Source of the DNA: Caenorhabditis remanei
Taxonomy: Eukaryota; Nematoda; Chromadorea; Rhabditida; Rhabditidae
Reading direction: 5' to 3'
DNA: 64,000 nucleotides
Assembly: GCF_010183535.1 (NCBI RefSeq)
Contig: NC_071328.1
Location: forward strand, 806,001 to 870,000
Part shown: in pieces, positions 19,525 to 32,609 of the stretch
Layout of the letters: each line of letters begins with the position of its first letter
Position numbering within the stretch: the first letter of the stretch is position 1
The notes under the pieces: generated by a model
What the model was told of the DNA's origin: nothing
What the model saw: the letters and a program-made list of their open reading frames with translations, nothing else
Database searches by the model: none
Made by a program: the position numbers and the translations under genes

Positions 19525-22265
19525 TGGAGCTCTTGGAGCTGAGATTGGGGGTCCTCCATAACATAAGCTCGAGCATTTAACTTCAGTGGTGTTCAAAGTG
19601 AAAAACTTTTTTTTTTTTCAGTTATTTTCAGAGGATTTCCTTTGTAGACTCTCTTCTCTGAAAATGGGAAATGACTCACGTTGTGTTATTCTAGTAGCAT
19701 TTTTTGAATGGATGGATGCAATGAATAGGAGCAGGACGGGTGGAACATAATAATTATTATTATTTTGTTGTTTTCCTATTATTGCGACGTTAATGAATAA
19801 AAAAAATGCGCAAAAAATTGATTTTTTTTAACCTATGCAAAAAAATAGCGTTAAAAACGCTCAAAATCCGTCCAAAATTGAAAAATTGAAAATCAAGGTA
19901 TCCGCTTGTCCACGAGGACTACACGAAGCCATGGGGTGAAAAATGATAGCGATTATGATTTTAAGTAAAGAACTGTGCAAATTTTTTCACAGTTTTCTGC
20001 TAGAAAATTTTTTACCGATATTTAAAAAAAAAATTTTTTTCGGTATTCACTTTTTGAGTTTTTTAAGAAATGTGGGCGGAGCTTAACCAAAACTAAAATG
20101 TCGTGTTGTACTAAACATCACGTACCGTGAATCTGTGGTTACAGTAAGAGAAAAAATTTTGACGAAAAAAAAACTTGGCAGAAATGTTTTAGCAGTTAAA
20201 CCACATCGGGGATAAGAAAAATTTTCAAAAAAACATCATTTTGTGGACAAAAATCAGCTGTTTATATCGAATATCCAGGTGCAAAATGTATAAAAACCTT
20301 TTTTTTTGAATAAAGGAGATGTTAGCTAACAAAAAATTTCATGGGGGCGGAGCTTATTGTGTGTACATCCACACCAGAATGACAACTAGGACATGGACTC
20401 AAAAAATGTTAATCTAGTTTAGATACTCAAAAAAGTGGGATGAAAGAAAACGTTTTTTTGTTTCATCTCATCATTTATTTCCTTTTTTGAGAAGAGAAAA
20501 GGGATTTATTTGAGCGGAAAAAGAAAAAACGGGGAAGACGAATTCATGAAATATTCTGTCTCAGTTTTTTGAACATTCGCGGAGAAGTCTTAGTAGGATT
20601 GCGTGTTATATTCAAAATTTACATTTTTCAAGTAGATCAAAACGTGATCTTCATTTTTGTAGTTGACAACTTTTCGATAGCCACTTTTGAGATATGCGCC
20701 TTTAAAGAAAGGTACTTGGAGAACGACTCGGGAGAGAGAAGGAGGGAGGGAGGACGCAGAGAAGCTAGAGTGTCTGATTTCTCTGAGTCTCTATGTTTTT
20801 GGTTAGATAGATCAAATCAAGAGCTACATTTTTGCAGTTGACAACTTTTTGATAGCTCCGTCCACTTTTGAGATATAACCATTATCAGATTTTCAGCTTA
20901 TCAGGTCCAACTGGCAATCTTTAAAGGCGCGTATCTCAAAAGTGGGCGGAGCTATCAAAAAGTTGTCATTTACAAAAATGAAGATCTAGATTTGATCTAC
21001 ACAGTGAATATACATTCAAGCCTATAAAAATACTATGGGAGGCCTAAAAACAGGGTTTAACTTTTTTTTGAATATATTTTTTGACAGAAAAGTAAAAAGT
21101 GTTGTTAATTACTAAAAACTAATTCAACTGTCTTTAAAGTACCGAAAAATTCAAATTTTGGAGTTTTTTAAAACTTTTTAATAATTTTGACCAAAAAAAA
21201 ATTTGGACTAAAAAATTTAAAAATGTTTGTTGTAACTACAAAAAACTTTTAAAAAAACTTCAAAAATAGCTTAACGATTCACAAATTCTAACACATCTGG
21301 CGCACCTTAGGCGCGTCAACAAAACTTGACCCAAAACTTGGCGTACGGTAAAAAATAAGAAATTTTTCGGTTTTTTTCACAGGTAGGTCTAAAAATTCTA
21401 TACTAAATGTCTGGATTGCAGATCAAAAGAGCAAAATAACAAGAAATTTTAACATCTTTTAGACATCTCAGCAGCACATCATCCCCCTCGACTAATCTGT
21501 TTTAAACGGATTAGATATATTTTCTTGGCGGGAAAAGAGAGAGGATAACAATTTGAAACTTCAAAAATGGTCAGGAAGAAAAAAACATTTAAAATTCAAG
21601 AGGGAAACCCGAGGAGCCACACCAAAAACCACACTAGGCTCCCCTGATCTATTTGATTCTTTTACCTTCCCTGAAACCTGATCCAAAAGGGAGGAGTGAG
21701 GAGCTGTTTTTGGTCACTTCCGGATGGAAATGTGTTGGAAGATTAAAACACAAATAGTGGTGGTGGTGGCCTAGATTTGATTTACATGGGCCTAAGTCGT
21801 TGGAGACGCGCGGTTTTCACACTATCTATAAATTTTGTTATAGGTACTTTCGACCACGGGGAGCCAATTTCTGCAATCCAAACCAGCCAAATGTCTCTGT
21901 GAGCCGAGTTATGAGCTTTCAAAAAGTTCTGACTAGGGAGGTCATGGAGCTATGGGACGTAATTGCTAAATATGCAGTTCTAGATGTGAAAACTGGGTTT
22001 TCTGTATCAGGGACAGCTAGGAAGAGGATCCTACGAGATTTTAGACCAGGCTACCACAGTTTTGACTATCGAGGTCAGGCTAACTAGAAAAGTCAGCACA
22101 AAGTGCCCGTCCGCTCTGTCAAAAACGTTAGGCCACGGAATTGGTTTCTAGATCTTATTTCGGTTTTTCACAGTAAGGAGCTTTTTTCAGGCTTAGTAAC
22201 CTGGAGCTTTTTGTCCAGCAGGGCTCTTCCTTAAAACGCCCGATTTCCAAAAATTTTGAGGAAAC
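19525..22265. other. no gene seen; repeats
   Basis: AT-rich sequence with one inverted repeat (20833-20973), a GAGAAGGAGGGAGGGAGGAC tract at 20728 and a dispersed block at 21900-22090 whose 95-codon open frame falls in repeat sequence (ACTAGGGAGGTC, CTATGGGACGTAATTGC). Confidence 0.55.
20833..20973. repeat. inverted repeat, TAGCTCCGCCCACTTTTGAG family
   Basis: GACAACTTTTTGATAGCTCC ... GGAGCTATCAAAAAGTTGTC arms of about 45 bp. Same family at 31870-31925, 32042-32187, 34209-34372, 34573-34640 and 49672-49705. Confidence 0.75.
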
Positions 22266-22272
22266 TTAGACT

Positions 22273-22561
22273 GTAAGCGTGATACTACTAGGGAAGTACA
22301 GTGGAGTACTTCCCTAGTAGTATCGGCTCCGGGACATTTCGCCACCGGACATTTCGCCACCATACGTTTCGCCACCATACGTTTCGCCACCAAAAAATGG
22401 AGAATTTCCAGAGCTTTATAGGGAAAAAAACACATAGTACGCTTTGATTTGGCTAATCAAAGTGATGTGCTTTTTTCCCTATGAAGCTTTGGAAATTCTC
22501 CATTTTTTGGTGGCGAAACGTCTAGTGGCGAAATGTCCCGGAGCCGTAGTATCACGCTTAC
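22273..22561. mobile_element. foldback element with TTTCGCCACC repeats
   Basis: Ends GTAAGCGTGATACTAC / GTAGTATCACGCTTAC. Left arm contains a nested small palindrome (CTAGGGAAGTAC / GTACTTCCCTAG) and four copies of a CGTTTCGCCACCA-type decamer; right arm has only two. Confidence 0.78.
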
Positions 22562-23319
22562 ACGTGACCTATATCATTAAAAAGCTGAAATCACACTGAT
22601 TCCAAATCTATGTTCAGTTATTGCCCTCAAGGTCTGATATTCGAGAAAAACGAGGTCAACGTTTGCACCAAGTCCTTGCCGACGATATTACTTGTCAGTG
22701 GTCCAAACTTTGACTTTAGCCAAATTCAAGACCAATTCAAACGACTAATTTTCAGACTGTAAGCCCAAAAAATCGCACTAACGGACCTATTTTTTGTCTC
22801 TAACCTAGTTACCAATTACCAAACCTGCCTAATATCTTCTTTTCTTTTTTCAAATAATTTTCCATTAAAAATCAACTTACCATCCAAATTCCAATTACCC
22901 ACACTTCCAAACAATATGCCCTGTATCAACTGGTCAAAAGAGCAAAAAACGAAGAAAAGAAAAAAGAAAAACGGACGGTATCAAAAATAATGGAACGGAA
23001 CAAAAAAAAAAGAAGAAAAGAGAGAGGATTTGATTCAGTTACGGGTGGTTCCTCCCGATTTTCAGACATGGATATATGTATAACACACAGAAGGCAACAA
23101 CAAAACACAGACACACACATATTTGTGAAATTGAAAATCGAGAGCCCCCCCCCCCCTCCTAACAAATTTTTGTTCTGCTTCTGCGCGGGTGTCTCGGGAG
23201 CCACGGGTCTTTTGCCCCGTCGGAAAGTAAATTGGATTTGGTAGAGAGAGAGAGAGTCAGAAGGGGTTGGAGGGAGAGAGAGAGAGAGAGAGAAATTGGA
23301 CAGGAAGAATGAAAAAATG

Positions 23320-23461
<142 letters not shown>

Positions 23462-23929
23462 AAAGAAGGGGAGATTGAAACAACACAGACACTTTCTGAT
23501 TGATGATTATTTGAGGGCGGGGCTTAAGGAGATTGAGCTTACAAGGAGGCGTGGCTTAATTTCAATATAGGTGGTAAAAACTTGTGATCAGATCGATGGT
23601 GGAAACAATGCGAAATGTGTAATCGGGCTTTAATTTTTTTTCATAGGTTTTTGAGGCTTTTTTTTGACGCATAAGACATCACTACAAGATTTTTAGGAAA
23701 ATTTGACTATTGGCCACAAAACCTTATGTTTGTCAAAAGGCTCTAAAATATTCGAAAAAAATTGTGACCTAACTTCTGAAGGCCTAACTATTGGTGGCCT
23801 AACTTTAGCAACTTTAATCAACCTGTTCATAGAGGTCCAGAAAAAACAGAAAAATTCATAACTTTCTAAAATTCTGGAGTATTTGAAGATGCGCTCCGTC
23901 GTGAAAGACGAGCTCCACTAATTTCATAA

Positions 23930-24515
23930 TAACACATGTTTAAAATTAATTAATTTTCTATTCATTATCTAACGAGGTGGTCCAGAATTCTGAAATTTTG
24001 ATGACCGAACATTTATTTTCGTGATTCGTATTTTTCAAAAAACTTTATAGATGACAAAAAGTTAGAAAAATTACGGTTTCCCAAACTTTACTATTTCTCT
24101 TTCCCGTTAAACAGTTTTGACGATTTTAATAATTGGGGTAGTGCCGAAAGTTCCTAATTTTAGAGTTACCTAACTTTCTGATGACCTAAAACTTTTAATG
24201 GCCGAGGAAGTCCCAAAATCTTAATGACCGAGTTTTTTGTTTCCAAATCGGTGGCTAAAAATACCCAAAATCAGTGACCTGACTTTCTGGTTCATATAGG
24301 TGTAAAAAAATGCAGATAAATTCATGTTATTTTAAAATTCAAAAGATTTGACCACAATAACCTCTTTTTTTCTGAAAAAAAATCCAGTAATTACATAATT
24401 ATGTATTTTCAAAATTAATTGCCAGTAGAAATATTTATATGTCTAAAAAGCTGAAATCATGAGGATTCTGAAACTATATTCAAAATTATTCTACAACAAA
24501 AACTGACCGAGATAC
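23930..24515. repeat. dispersed ~550-bp repeat, copy 1
   Basis: TCTATTCATTATCTAACGAG through GGTAGTGCCGAAAGTTCCTA and TAATTACATAATTA to GATTCTGAAACTATATTCAA. Copy 2 at 27045-27560 in the same order and orientation; part of it again at 42890-43080. Confidence 0.8.
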
Positions 24516-24697
24516 AAGGTTTTGAAGTTTGAAAAAAAAATTTCAAGTTCTAGGCCCCGCCTCCAAAACAGGACTGTTTTAACAGGTCCATGTATCTTGT
24601 GAAAATTCGGTACCGATATTTCATGTTTGGTGTCAAAATGAAATAGTTTCAGAACGTCCCGGATTCAGGGTTGACTATACAAAATTATCAAATTATC

Positions 24698-24745
24698 ATT
24701 TTCATTATCACTATCACTATCACTATCACTATCATTTTCATTATC
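24698..24745 (+). repeat. hexanucleotide ATCACT microsatellite
   Basis: CATTATCACTATCACTATCA repeated, bordered by CATTTTCATTATC on both sides. Confidence 0.85.
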
Positions 24746-25201
24746 AAAATTTTCGTCTCACGTTTAAAAATTCATAAAATCTATCAAATCCCGTCAAAAA
24801 TCACAAAATTTGCTCAAAGAAGCCATTTTCGCTGTCCTCGAGTTTTAAGAAAAGCAATTTGATTTCATTTTGTGATGGATTAATCCAAATTTTCGCTAAT
24901 TTGGTGCAGATTTTTTGGTTTGGAAAAAAGGGATAACGGGCTCATAATTTAGATAATTTAGAACAAAACGCGTCAAAGACGCACCAGCTATTTTGGTTCC
25001 TATTTCGAAGGTATGTGTTATGAACCAACTAACATCAATAACGATTTCTTTCATTCTGATTTTTGTTTCACTCCCTAAACAAAAAATAGAAATGTATTCT
25101 GGCTAGACATTGTATTCCCTATTCACATTTTGAGTTGGGTCACACTAGATGTACTTTAATAACCAGACTAAAACTGAGAATCGTCACCGTGGAGTTATAG
25201 G

Positions 25202-25372
25202 ACGTGATCTATATCATTGGAAAGCTGAGAAAACGATGATTCCAAATATTTATTTAGTTTTTGCCCTTGACCTCGATTGTCTCAAATACTAGACCTTGAG
25301 GGCAAAAACTGAATATACATTTGGAATCACCGTTTCTCAGGACTCCAATGATATAGGTCAGGTCAGGGTGAG
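25202..25372. repeat. palindromic dispersed repeat, copy of the GACCTATATCATTGGAAAGC family
   Basis: Shorter copy with both arms (GATCTATATCATTGGAAAGC and CCAATGATATAGGTC) around a short centre CCTCGATTGTCTCAAATAC. Confidence 0.65.
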
Positions 25373-25807
25373 TTGGTGACCTTCCCTAGTCAGAATCCCT
25401 AGGCGCATGATATTCAAAGCTAGGCTACCCCTAAAAACCTAGGCCACCACCACCACCACGTCCTATAACTCCACGATGACCTTTCTTAGCTAGCAACCAA
25501 AAAAAAATGCACTTTCTCATTGAATAAAGGTTCCCGTGTTCACTGAGATGCAAACTTCCAGACCTATAAAGTTCAAACTTCTGATCAATCTACCGTACTC
25601 CCATTGCAAAAATGGACAAACTTGACACTCAGATGAAAAAGTTTGGCTCTAGAACGCTCAAAAGCCTCAAAGCAAAAAAAAAATAGGAAAAAATCAATAT
25701 TAAAAGTTCTAGTACCGTCTAGGTTCCAAAATTTTTCAAAATTTTTAATGTATCGTTTCTACATGCCAAAAATAAATACATACTATCGGTTCACGAACAC
25801 TTGCCGG

Positions 25808-26043
25808 CAGACTTGCAAAATATCGGCCCGGCCCGGCCCGGTCGGCCCGAAGTCAAAAAATGTGCACAATTTTTTCATAAAATTTTCATCAAAAATAGTC
25901 AAAAATCCTATGTACACTTCAGTTTTATCGATATGTCGAAAATTAGTCGAAAATTCGACTTTTTTGCAAAAGAATCGAAAAAATTCAAATTTTCAAATGG
26001 TGAAAATTCTGAAATCGGTCCGGCCCGGTCCATTGCAAGTCTG
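25808..26043. mobile_element. inverted-repeat element with CGGCCCGG arrays, copy 3
   Basis: Ends CAGACTTGCAA / TTGCAAGTCTG with interior like the copy at 2568. CTTGCCGGC lies directly outside on both sides (25800-25808 and 26044-26052), a probable target duplication of 8-9 bp. Confidence 0.75.
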
Positions 26044-26299
26044 CTTGCCGGCGGTGTTAAAGTTGCATGGAATTTGATTGGATGGGTCTCGTAGTGGAAA
26101 TCATGAAAAATCGTAGTAAAAATATTAAAAATCGTAGAAGAATGCGGTTTTTCACCTATTTCAACTATTAGACCTATCCGAACAAATTTCATGTTTCTGA
26201 ACCGATAATAATACAGTTCCTCAGTTCCTATGGAAATTTCGGTCCACCAATTCCTATCAACGTTCAAAAGAAATTTTAAAAAAACATAAACCATGAGAA

Positions 26300-29200
26300 C
26301 GCGATGAAAAGTTCTCAGGTGACGTCATCGTTACTTGGAATTTCATTTGTTTGTTCGCTTTTCTCAAATATTACGCTTGTTGAAGTTGTCTGGGTTCTAA
26401 TTTACTCTTTACCATAAAAATGGAGTCAAATTATCTCCCTGGAGGAGTATCTCACTGATCAGAAATCAGTTGAAGAAAAACTATTGAAAAATACAAAATA
26501 TTGTATTTTTGAGAAGACCTACAAATTGGAAGTGAATATTCTGACCTATTCGTCATTTAGTTTATAGGCAGAGCCGTTTGAAATTTTTGTTGTCAACAAA
26601 AAAAGGAACAAAAAAGAAGGAAGTAAATTTTGGGACTAATTTTTGGAAACTTAGCAAAATAGAAAAATGAACAACAAAATCTAGGGATGCTCTGGAAAAT
26701 AAATTTAAGAAAAGGGCAAGTTTGGACGGCTGGAAGTGAAGAAATTTTATTTTTTAGGTTGTGATACAGCAAAATTTTGCAAAAATGGTGAGCTACTTAT
26801 GGTTTTGACTGGAAAAAGTACAAATTTTAATAAAGTAACTAAAAAACTACATTTTAAGCTTGAAGACCTATAAAAAAAGGAGCCTCAATTGGTCGGTGCC
26901 TTAATTAGCTTTCCAAATTTAGCTGGCCTAAAATATAATTAGTCACAATTTTCAGAAGAAATCCAATGAGCTACATTTACAGACCTTGGCGACCTAACTT
27001 CCCAAATTTTGGTGGTTCACTGGTGTCAAAATTCTAAAAATTTTCTATTCATTATCTAACGAGGTGTCCCAGAATTCTAAAATTTTGATGACCGAACATT
27101 TTCGTATTTTTCAAAAACGTTAAAGATGACAAAAAACTTAGAAAAATTACGGTTTCCCAAAAAAATAATTGGGGTAGTGCCGAAAGTTCCTAAATTTGGA
27201 GTTACCTAATTTTCTGATGACCTAAAACATTTGGCGGCCGAGGAAATCCCGGAATCTTAATGGCAGAGTTTTTTTTTTCCAAATCGGTAGCTAAAAATAC
27301 CCAAAATTAGAGACCTGACTTTCTGGTTTATACGCGTCCAAAAAGTCCCAAAAAAAAACGGTTAAATTCATAATTATGAAGATTTGACCACAGAAACCTC
27401 TTTTTTTGAAAATGCGCTCTACTAATTACATAATTACATATGCTTAAAATTAATTGCCAGCATAAATATTTATATGTCTAAAATGCTGAAATCATGAAGA
27501 TTTTGAAACTAAATTCAAAATTCGTCCAGGACTAAAACTGAGAGAGAGATACACGCCTTTGAAGTTTAGGTGAAAAATTCAAGCTTCTGTTTTTTTGAAA
27601 CGTTGTAAATCGGTCAGTTTTTATCGCTGATCAATTTTGAGTACATATTTGGGATCTACGCGTTTTCAGCTTTCTAACAGTGCAAAAAGGTTATCAGTTG
27701 GTTTAAAAAATCAGGTTGCCTAACTTCCCAAACCTTACTATTTCTATATTTCTCTTCCGCCGTCATCAAAAAACAACACACCCCACAAAACAATATGCTG
27801 AAAAAACTGAAATTCCGTCCCCCCCCCTCCTTCTCAATACTCGAAAAAATGCAAAAATAAGGAGACTATGTGGGTAACGAGGACAGAGAGAACGAGAACA
27901 AGAGAAGAAAACCGAGAAGAAGACAGAAGAAAGGGAGGGAAAACCGAATGCCAGGAGGGGTGTTTATCGATGATGAGTTGGCGAGGAGATGGGCGGTGCG
28001 GTCCCCCCCACTATGAAGGAGTTGTGGTGGGTACCCACCACCACAAAACAAACAAAGATACGAAATTTCTACGCTTTTCATTTATTTTTTTTTGAAATTC
28101 TGTTTGAATTGTGTGTTGGTTTCCCTCTCCCTATCAGTATAGTAATTAAAGGGTCGCACTGGCTGTAGAATGAAAAAAAAACACACACAGGAGTAAGACT
28201 TATGAGATAAAAGTGCTGATATTGGTTAATTTTAAGATGACTTGCAGAAAAATAGCAATTGCGATATTGACTGCGATATCTATAGCGACTATTGATAGGG
28301 ACTATCCAGATAATTCTAGAAACCAGGATGTACTTACTAGGGTTCAAAATTTTACAAAATTAAAAATTATGTATTTTTAGTGAAAAAATGATGAAAATCG
28401 ATGAAATTGAACGAAAAACGGAAGTTCTTGAGTTGATGGCCTAGAAAACCAAATTTTGCAAAACCTCGGCCACCATTTTTTTTTCGAAATTCTTTGATAT
28501 TTTGAAAAACCACAGAAAACCGATAATGAACAAAGATCGGCGGCCTAACTTTTTAAAAATTTGGTTTTCTAGGCCACCATCTAAAAAACGTCGATTTTGA
28601 CCGTTTTTGGTATTTTTTGTTTTTTTGATGTTAATGGCCTCGCTTTTCCGAAATTCTAGGCCACCAACGTCAAAAACCCCCAATTTCAACTTTTTTTTTC
28701 GCTATTTTCAGTCGATGGCCGAGTTTTGGGTTCCTAGGCCACCGAAAAGCGGCCACCAAAACCTAGCCTAGAAAACCAAATTTTTGTGACCGAATTTTGA
28801 TTTCTCTGAAATTCTTCTAATTCTGTTTCGTAGTCAAAAAATTGACTTTTTCGCAAAAAAAAATTCAAGTATAGAAATGCCTCAAAAAACTTTGCTAGAA
28901 TTTTTTTCCGTTGACATAATAATCTCTGAAATTTCCCTTATTCTCCCTCCAAAAAAAGTGAGACGTGAAAACAAGGAAACACAAAAAACAACAATTAAAC
29001 TGGCGGAAAACAACTCTAAAGTGCAAGGAAGCCCTGTTTGGTCGGTTATCTTCATTAAGAAAACGGATCAAAACAATTTTTTGATGGGTGGCCTAGGCCA
29101 TCGCCTAAAAAATGAAAAACAGTGTCCAATGGCCTGGAAAACTCAAAATTATGTCATTTTTGAGACTCACAATGCCTAATATTAGCACGGCACGCTTCTT

Positions 29201-29330
29201 ACAACCGCGCTCTATTGAAATCGAAAAAAATGTGTGCGAAATTGAGAGAGAATCAAGTCAGACCCAACCAGAGCATCTTGGAAGTTCCTTAAAAAAATGC
29301 AAAAAAAATTTTGCATGGCCGGGAACATTG
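26300..29330. other. no gene seen outside the repeat copies
   Basis: AT-rich; 27850-27960 purine-rich on plus; 28430-28800 repeats GGCCTAGAAAACC and CTAGGCCACC in both orientations. Open frames here have no recognisable domain. Confidence 0.5.
27045..27560. repeat. dispersed ~520-bp repeat, copy 2
   Basis: Same blocks as at 23930 with several small deletions (for example between CATTTTCGTATTTTTC and AAAACGTTAAAGATG). Confidence 0.8.
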
Positions 29331-29427
29331 ACCCCGTTTTTCTCGAGTACCAGGCCTCGAGGGCAAAAACTGAATATATATTTGGAATCAACGTTTTCCC
29401 AGCTTTCCAATGATATAGGTCTCGACT

Positions 29428-30015
29428 CAGAGTTGCGCGGAAGTGATTTTTTCTAAAACGGAAGTCGGAAGTCGGAAGTCGGAAGTAAAATTTGTAATCC
29501 GGAAGTCGGAAGTCGGAAGTCGGAAGTAAAATTTCTAATCCGGAAGTCGGAAGTCGGAAGTCGGAAGCAAAATTTTGAAAACGGAAGTCGGAAGTGAAAA
29601 AACGCCCGGAAGTCGGAACTCGGAAGTCGGAAGTCGGAAGTCGGAAGTAGATTTTTTCGCAAAGATTCCAAAACTCCTAGAAAAAGTTCATAAAATTCGC
29701 GAAAATCAGTGAAAAATTAGTTTTTGGCTGAAGAAAATCCTATTTTCTGTCCTTTTAGACCATTTTTCCATGTATTTCTGCGAAATTTACTTTTCCGAAA
29801 TTTCACCGTTATGTAATGACAGAAGTCGGAAGTAAACGTCCGAAAACGGAAGTCGGAAGTCGGAAGTCGGAAGTAAAACTTTGAAAACGGAAGTCGGAAG
29901 TCGGAAGTCGGAAGTAAAATTTTGAAAACGGAAGTCGGAAGTCGGAAGTCGGAAGTGAAAAACAGCCCGGAAGTCGGAAGTCGGAAGTCGGAAGTCGGAA
30001 TTCCGCGCAACTCTG
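29428..30015. mobile_element. hAT-type MITE copy B with long GGAAGTC arrays
   Basis: Ends CAGAGTTGCGCGGAA and TTCCGCGCAACTCTG; flanked by GTCTCGAC (29419-29426 and 30016-30023, the left one with one extra T before the element). Contains at least eight blocks of two to five GGAAGTC units separated by AAAATTT-type spacers. It landed in another dispersed repeat (GACCTATATCATTGG family). Confidence 0.83.
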
Positions 30016-30019
30016 GTCT

Positions 30020-30153
30020 CGACCCATACCTCCACACTGATTCGGTGACCTTCTCTAATGAGTATAGCTGAGGTGCCGTTCTATTTCGACCCATACCTCC
30101 ACACTGATTCGGTGACCTTCTCTAATGAGTATAGCTGAGGTGCCGTTCTATTA
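30020..30153 (+). repeat. 67-bp tandem duplication
   Basis: Two identical 67-bp units beginning CGACCCATACCTCCACACTG at 30020 and 30087, directly after hAT-MITE copy B. Perfect identity points to a recent duplication. Confidence 0.95.
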
Positions 30154-30159
30154 CAGGTG

Positions 30160-32600
30160 CCGCTATAATACAGTATTCACGGTAAGTTTCTAGGTCATAG
30201 CTTGGGAAAAAAGAGAAAAATTTTTTTTGCCATTTTTGAGATTCAGTCTGCTAACAATGCCTGAAACTGCTAAACGCTTGCAAAATTATGAAATTTAAAA
30301 CTAAAAACTCTTGGGGGATGCTCCTGATGACGTCAGAGATGACCTACTCATCTTTTTTTTTACTTTTTTCGGGGTATAGGAGGGTTTAGTGAAGTTTCAA
30401 AAAGCACCCAGAGAAAAATAGGAGAGATGGCGGCGGGGCGGAAAAGTTATAAAAAGACAGAGCGCTCATCTCAGAAGAGAGAGAGAGAAAAGAGTCATTC
30501 GAATGAATTTTCAATGATTTTTTTTCTCTTTTCCATTTTTTTTCCATTTTTTCTCACTATCGATGTGTAAGAAAGTTGGTTTGCTATTAGAAACATGTGG
30601 TGGGTGCTCGAAACTCTAACTAGCTCATACGCTGCGTCAAAGGCGCGCCAGCAGCTTAAAAATTGTTCAAAATTTAAATTTTTTAATGGAAATGGTCAAA
30701 ACTAACTTACTTAGATTGCCCTGTGCTGAATGAATCAAGTAAAATGCGAAAACTTTTAAAAATTTAAGATTTGTGATTAAAATGCGTTAAATTTTCTGAA
30801 AAGTCAAAAAATTGACATGAAGTTTTTAAAGAATTCTCAAAAATTTGTGATTGAAATGTTCTAAAAATCGAAAAAAAATCGAAACTAGGCAAAAATAACC
30901 TTGGATGATTTCCGACCTGAGATTTTTTGAAATTTTTCAAAAATTCTTTTAAAACCTTGAAAAAAAAACAGAAAATTGTTGAAATTTCGGCTAAAAATTG
31001 GCCTGAAAATAACCTAAATACGCAAAAAATCGGCAATCTCAGAAAAAACTGAAAATTGCCCGAAAATGGCCAAAAATGAGTTTAAAAAAACGGTAAAAAC
31101 CATAAAACTTAGACTCCGCCCATTTATTGCACCTCCTACGCACGCTATTCTCAAAATACTATATTTGTGCGGCAATAGTGCAAAAAAAGTGGGCGGGGCT
31201 TCAGTCTCAAAGATTTATTGCCGCACAGTTTTCTAACAACCTGGGCATCTGCGCTCTATTGCGAATTCGCATTGTCACTAGAGCGCGCTTGTTCGTAAAC
31301 TAAGTTTTAAGCTATTAAAAACCTCAAAACCTTAAAAAGTCACATATTTTCAAGAGAATCAAAGCAAAGAAACAATAAATGTGTGGGTGTTCAAGAAAAT
31401 GTCGAAAAGCTACGCGAAAAAGGAAAAAAAACGGAGAAAAACGGACGACACATCGATAAAACCAACAAGCGGTGTGGTGGTGTGTTGGGGGAATGGTTTG
31501 GCCTTCTCCTGCAAAAAAATGTATATTTATATGGAATATGGAAAATTCATACATCAGAGAAGAAAAGACGAGAAAAAAAATGAATCAGAAATTCATATTA
31601 TGGGAAAGTGTGGGGGTGTATAGAGAGGGGGAATAGAGGAAAAAAGGTGATGGCTGATTGATTAGAGTGTCAGAAATAAAAAAAATGTATATCAGAAAAT
31701 ATTTTCAGGAATCAAAGCAAAAGTGACAGGTAGATAGGCAAATTAGATCCCATGTAGGCTTAACTTGAGATGAAAAAAAGGTAAGCTTCACATGTCCCCT
31801 TGGTGTCACATTTTGTCCCAATTGTCCCAAATGTATAATTTTCTGGTAGATCAAATCTGAAGCTCTATTTTTGTAGTTGACAACTTTTTGATAGCTCCGC
31901 CCACTTTTGAGATACAAACATTTGAAAAATGTTAACTTTAAGAAAAAACACTCAAGTTTGACATGTTTCCCAGATATCATTTTTTTGTTTTAATTGTTTT
32001 AAATTTACCTTTTTCTGGTTGATCAATTTCTGATCTCCATTTTTGTAGTTGACAACTTTTTGATAGCTCCGCCCACTTTTGAGATATGCGCCTTGAAACA
32101 TGGTTGTCTGCGTATTTCTCCTCTTAGGGTGACAAACTTTGAAGGTGCATATCTCAAAAGCGTACAGAGTTATCAAAAAGTTGTTACTAACTACAAAAAT
32201 GTAGCCTTTGACTTAATCTACAATATGAATATAATTAGGACTTTTTGTCCTCAAAAAGTTGGGACAAAATCTGACACCACGATAGTACATTTTTCGTTGA
32301 TAAAAGTTATGAATTTGGAACGCCGCATATCTCGAAAGCGTAAATAGTTATCAAAAAGTTTTTCACTACAAAAATGGAGATCTAGATTTGATAAATTGGA
32401 ATTAAATTAAAAATTTAACACTGTCGGGTGTTTTGCAAGCTCAGAAGCTCAGAACAACAGGTAGTCAAAAATTGCAAAATTGGAAAAATCCACATGCTCA
32501 AATTTAAGTCTAGCTGTGTGTCTGTTTGTCTAGTTTTCCAAAAACTCAAAAAAAATCCTTAAGGGTCCGTTTTTTTTAACTGAAATTTTCAAACGTGAAA
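30160..32600. other. no gene seen
   Basis: AT-rich; purine-rich tracts at 30410-30500 and 31370-31660; inverted repeat cluster from 31730. A GGGCGGGGCTT motif and a CCGCACA/TGTGCGG pair flank 31140-31230. Confidence 0.5.
32042..32187. repeat. inverted repeat, TAGCTCCGCCCACTTTTGAG family, second copy
   Basis: Left arm intact, right arm partly diverged (AGAGTTATCAAAAAGTTGTT). Sits in a 600-bp cluster (31730-32390) of these repeats. Confidence 0.7.
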
Positions 32601-32609
32601 TAAAAAAAG

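Noticed and set aside
21800..22087. 95-codon plus-strand frame
   Set aside because: It overlaps sequence blocks found in other dispersed repeats (ACTAGGGAGGTC, TATGGGACGTAATT) and has no recognisable domain.
29453..30094. Frames encoding repeated LPTSDFR
   Set aside because: They translate the GGAAGTC heptamer array of the hAT MITE; not a protein repeat.
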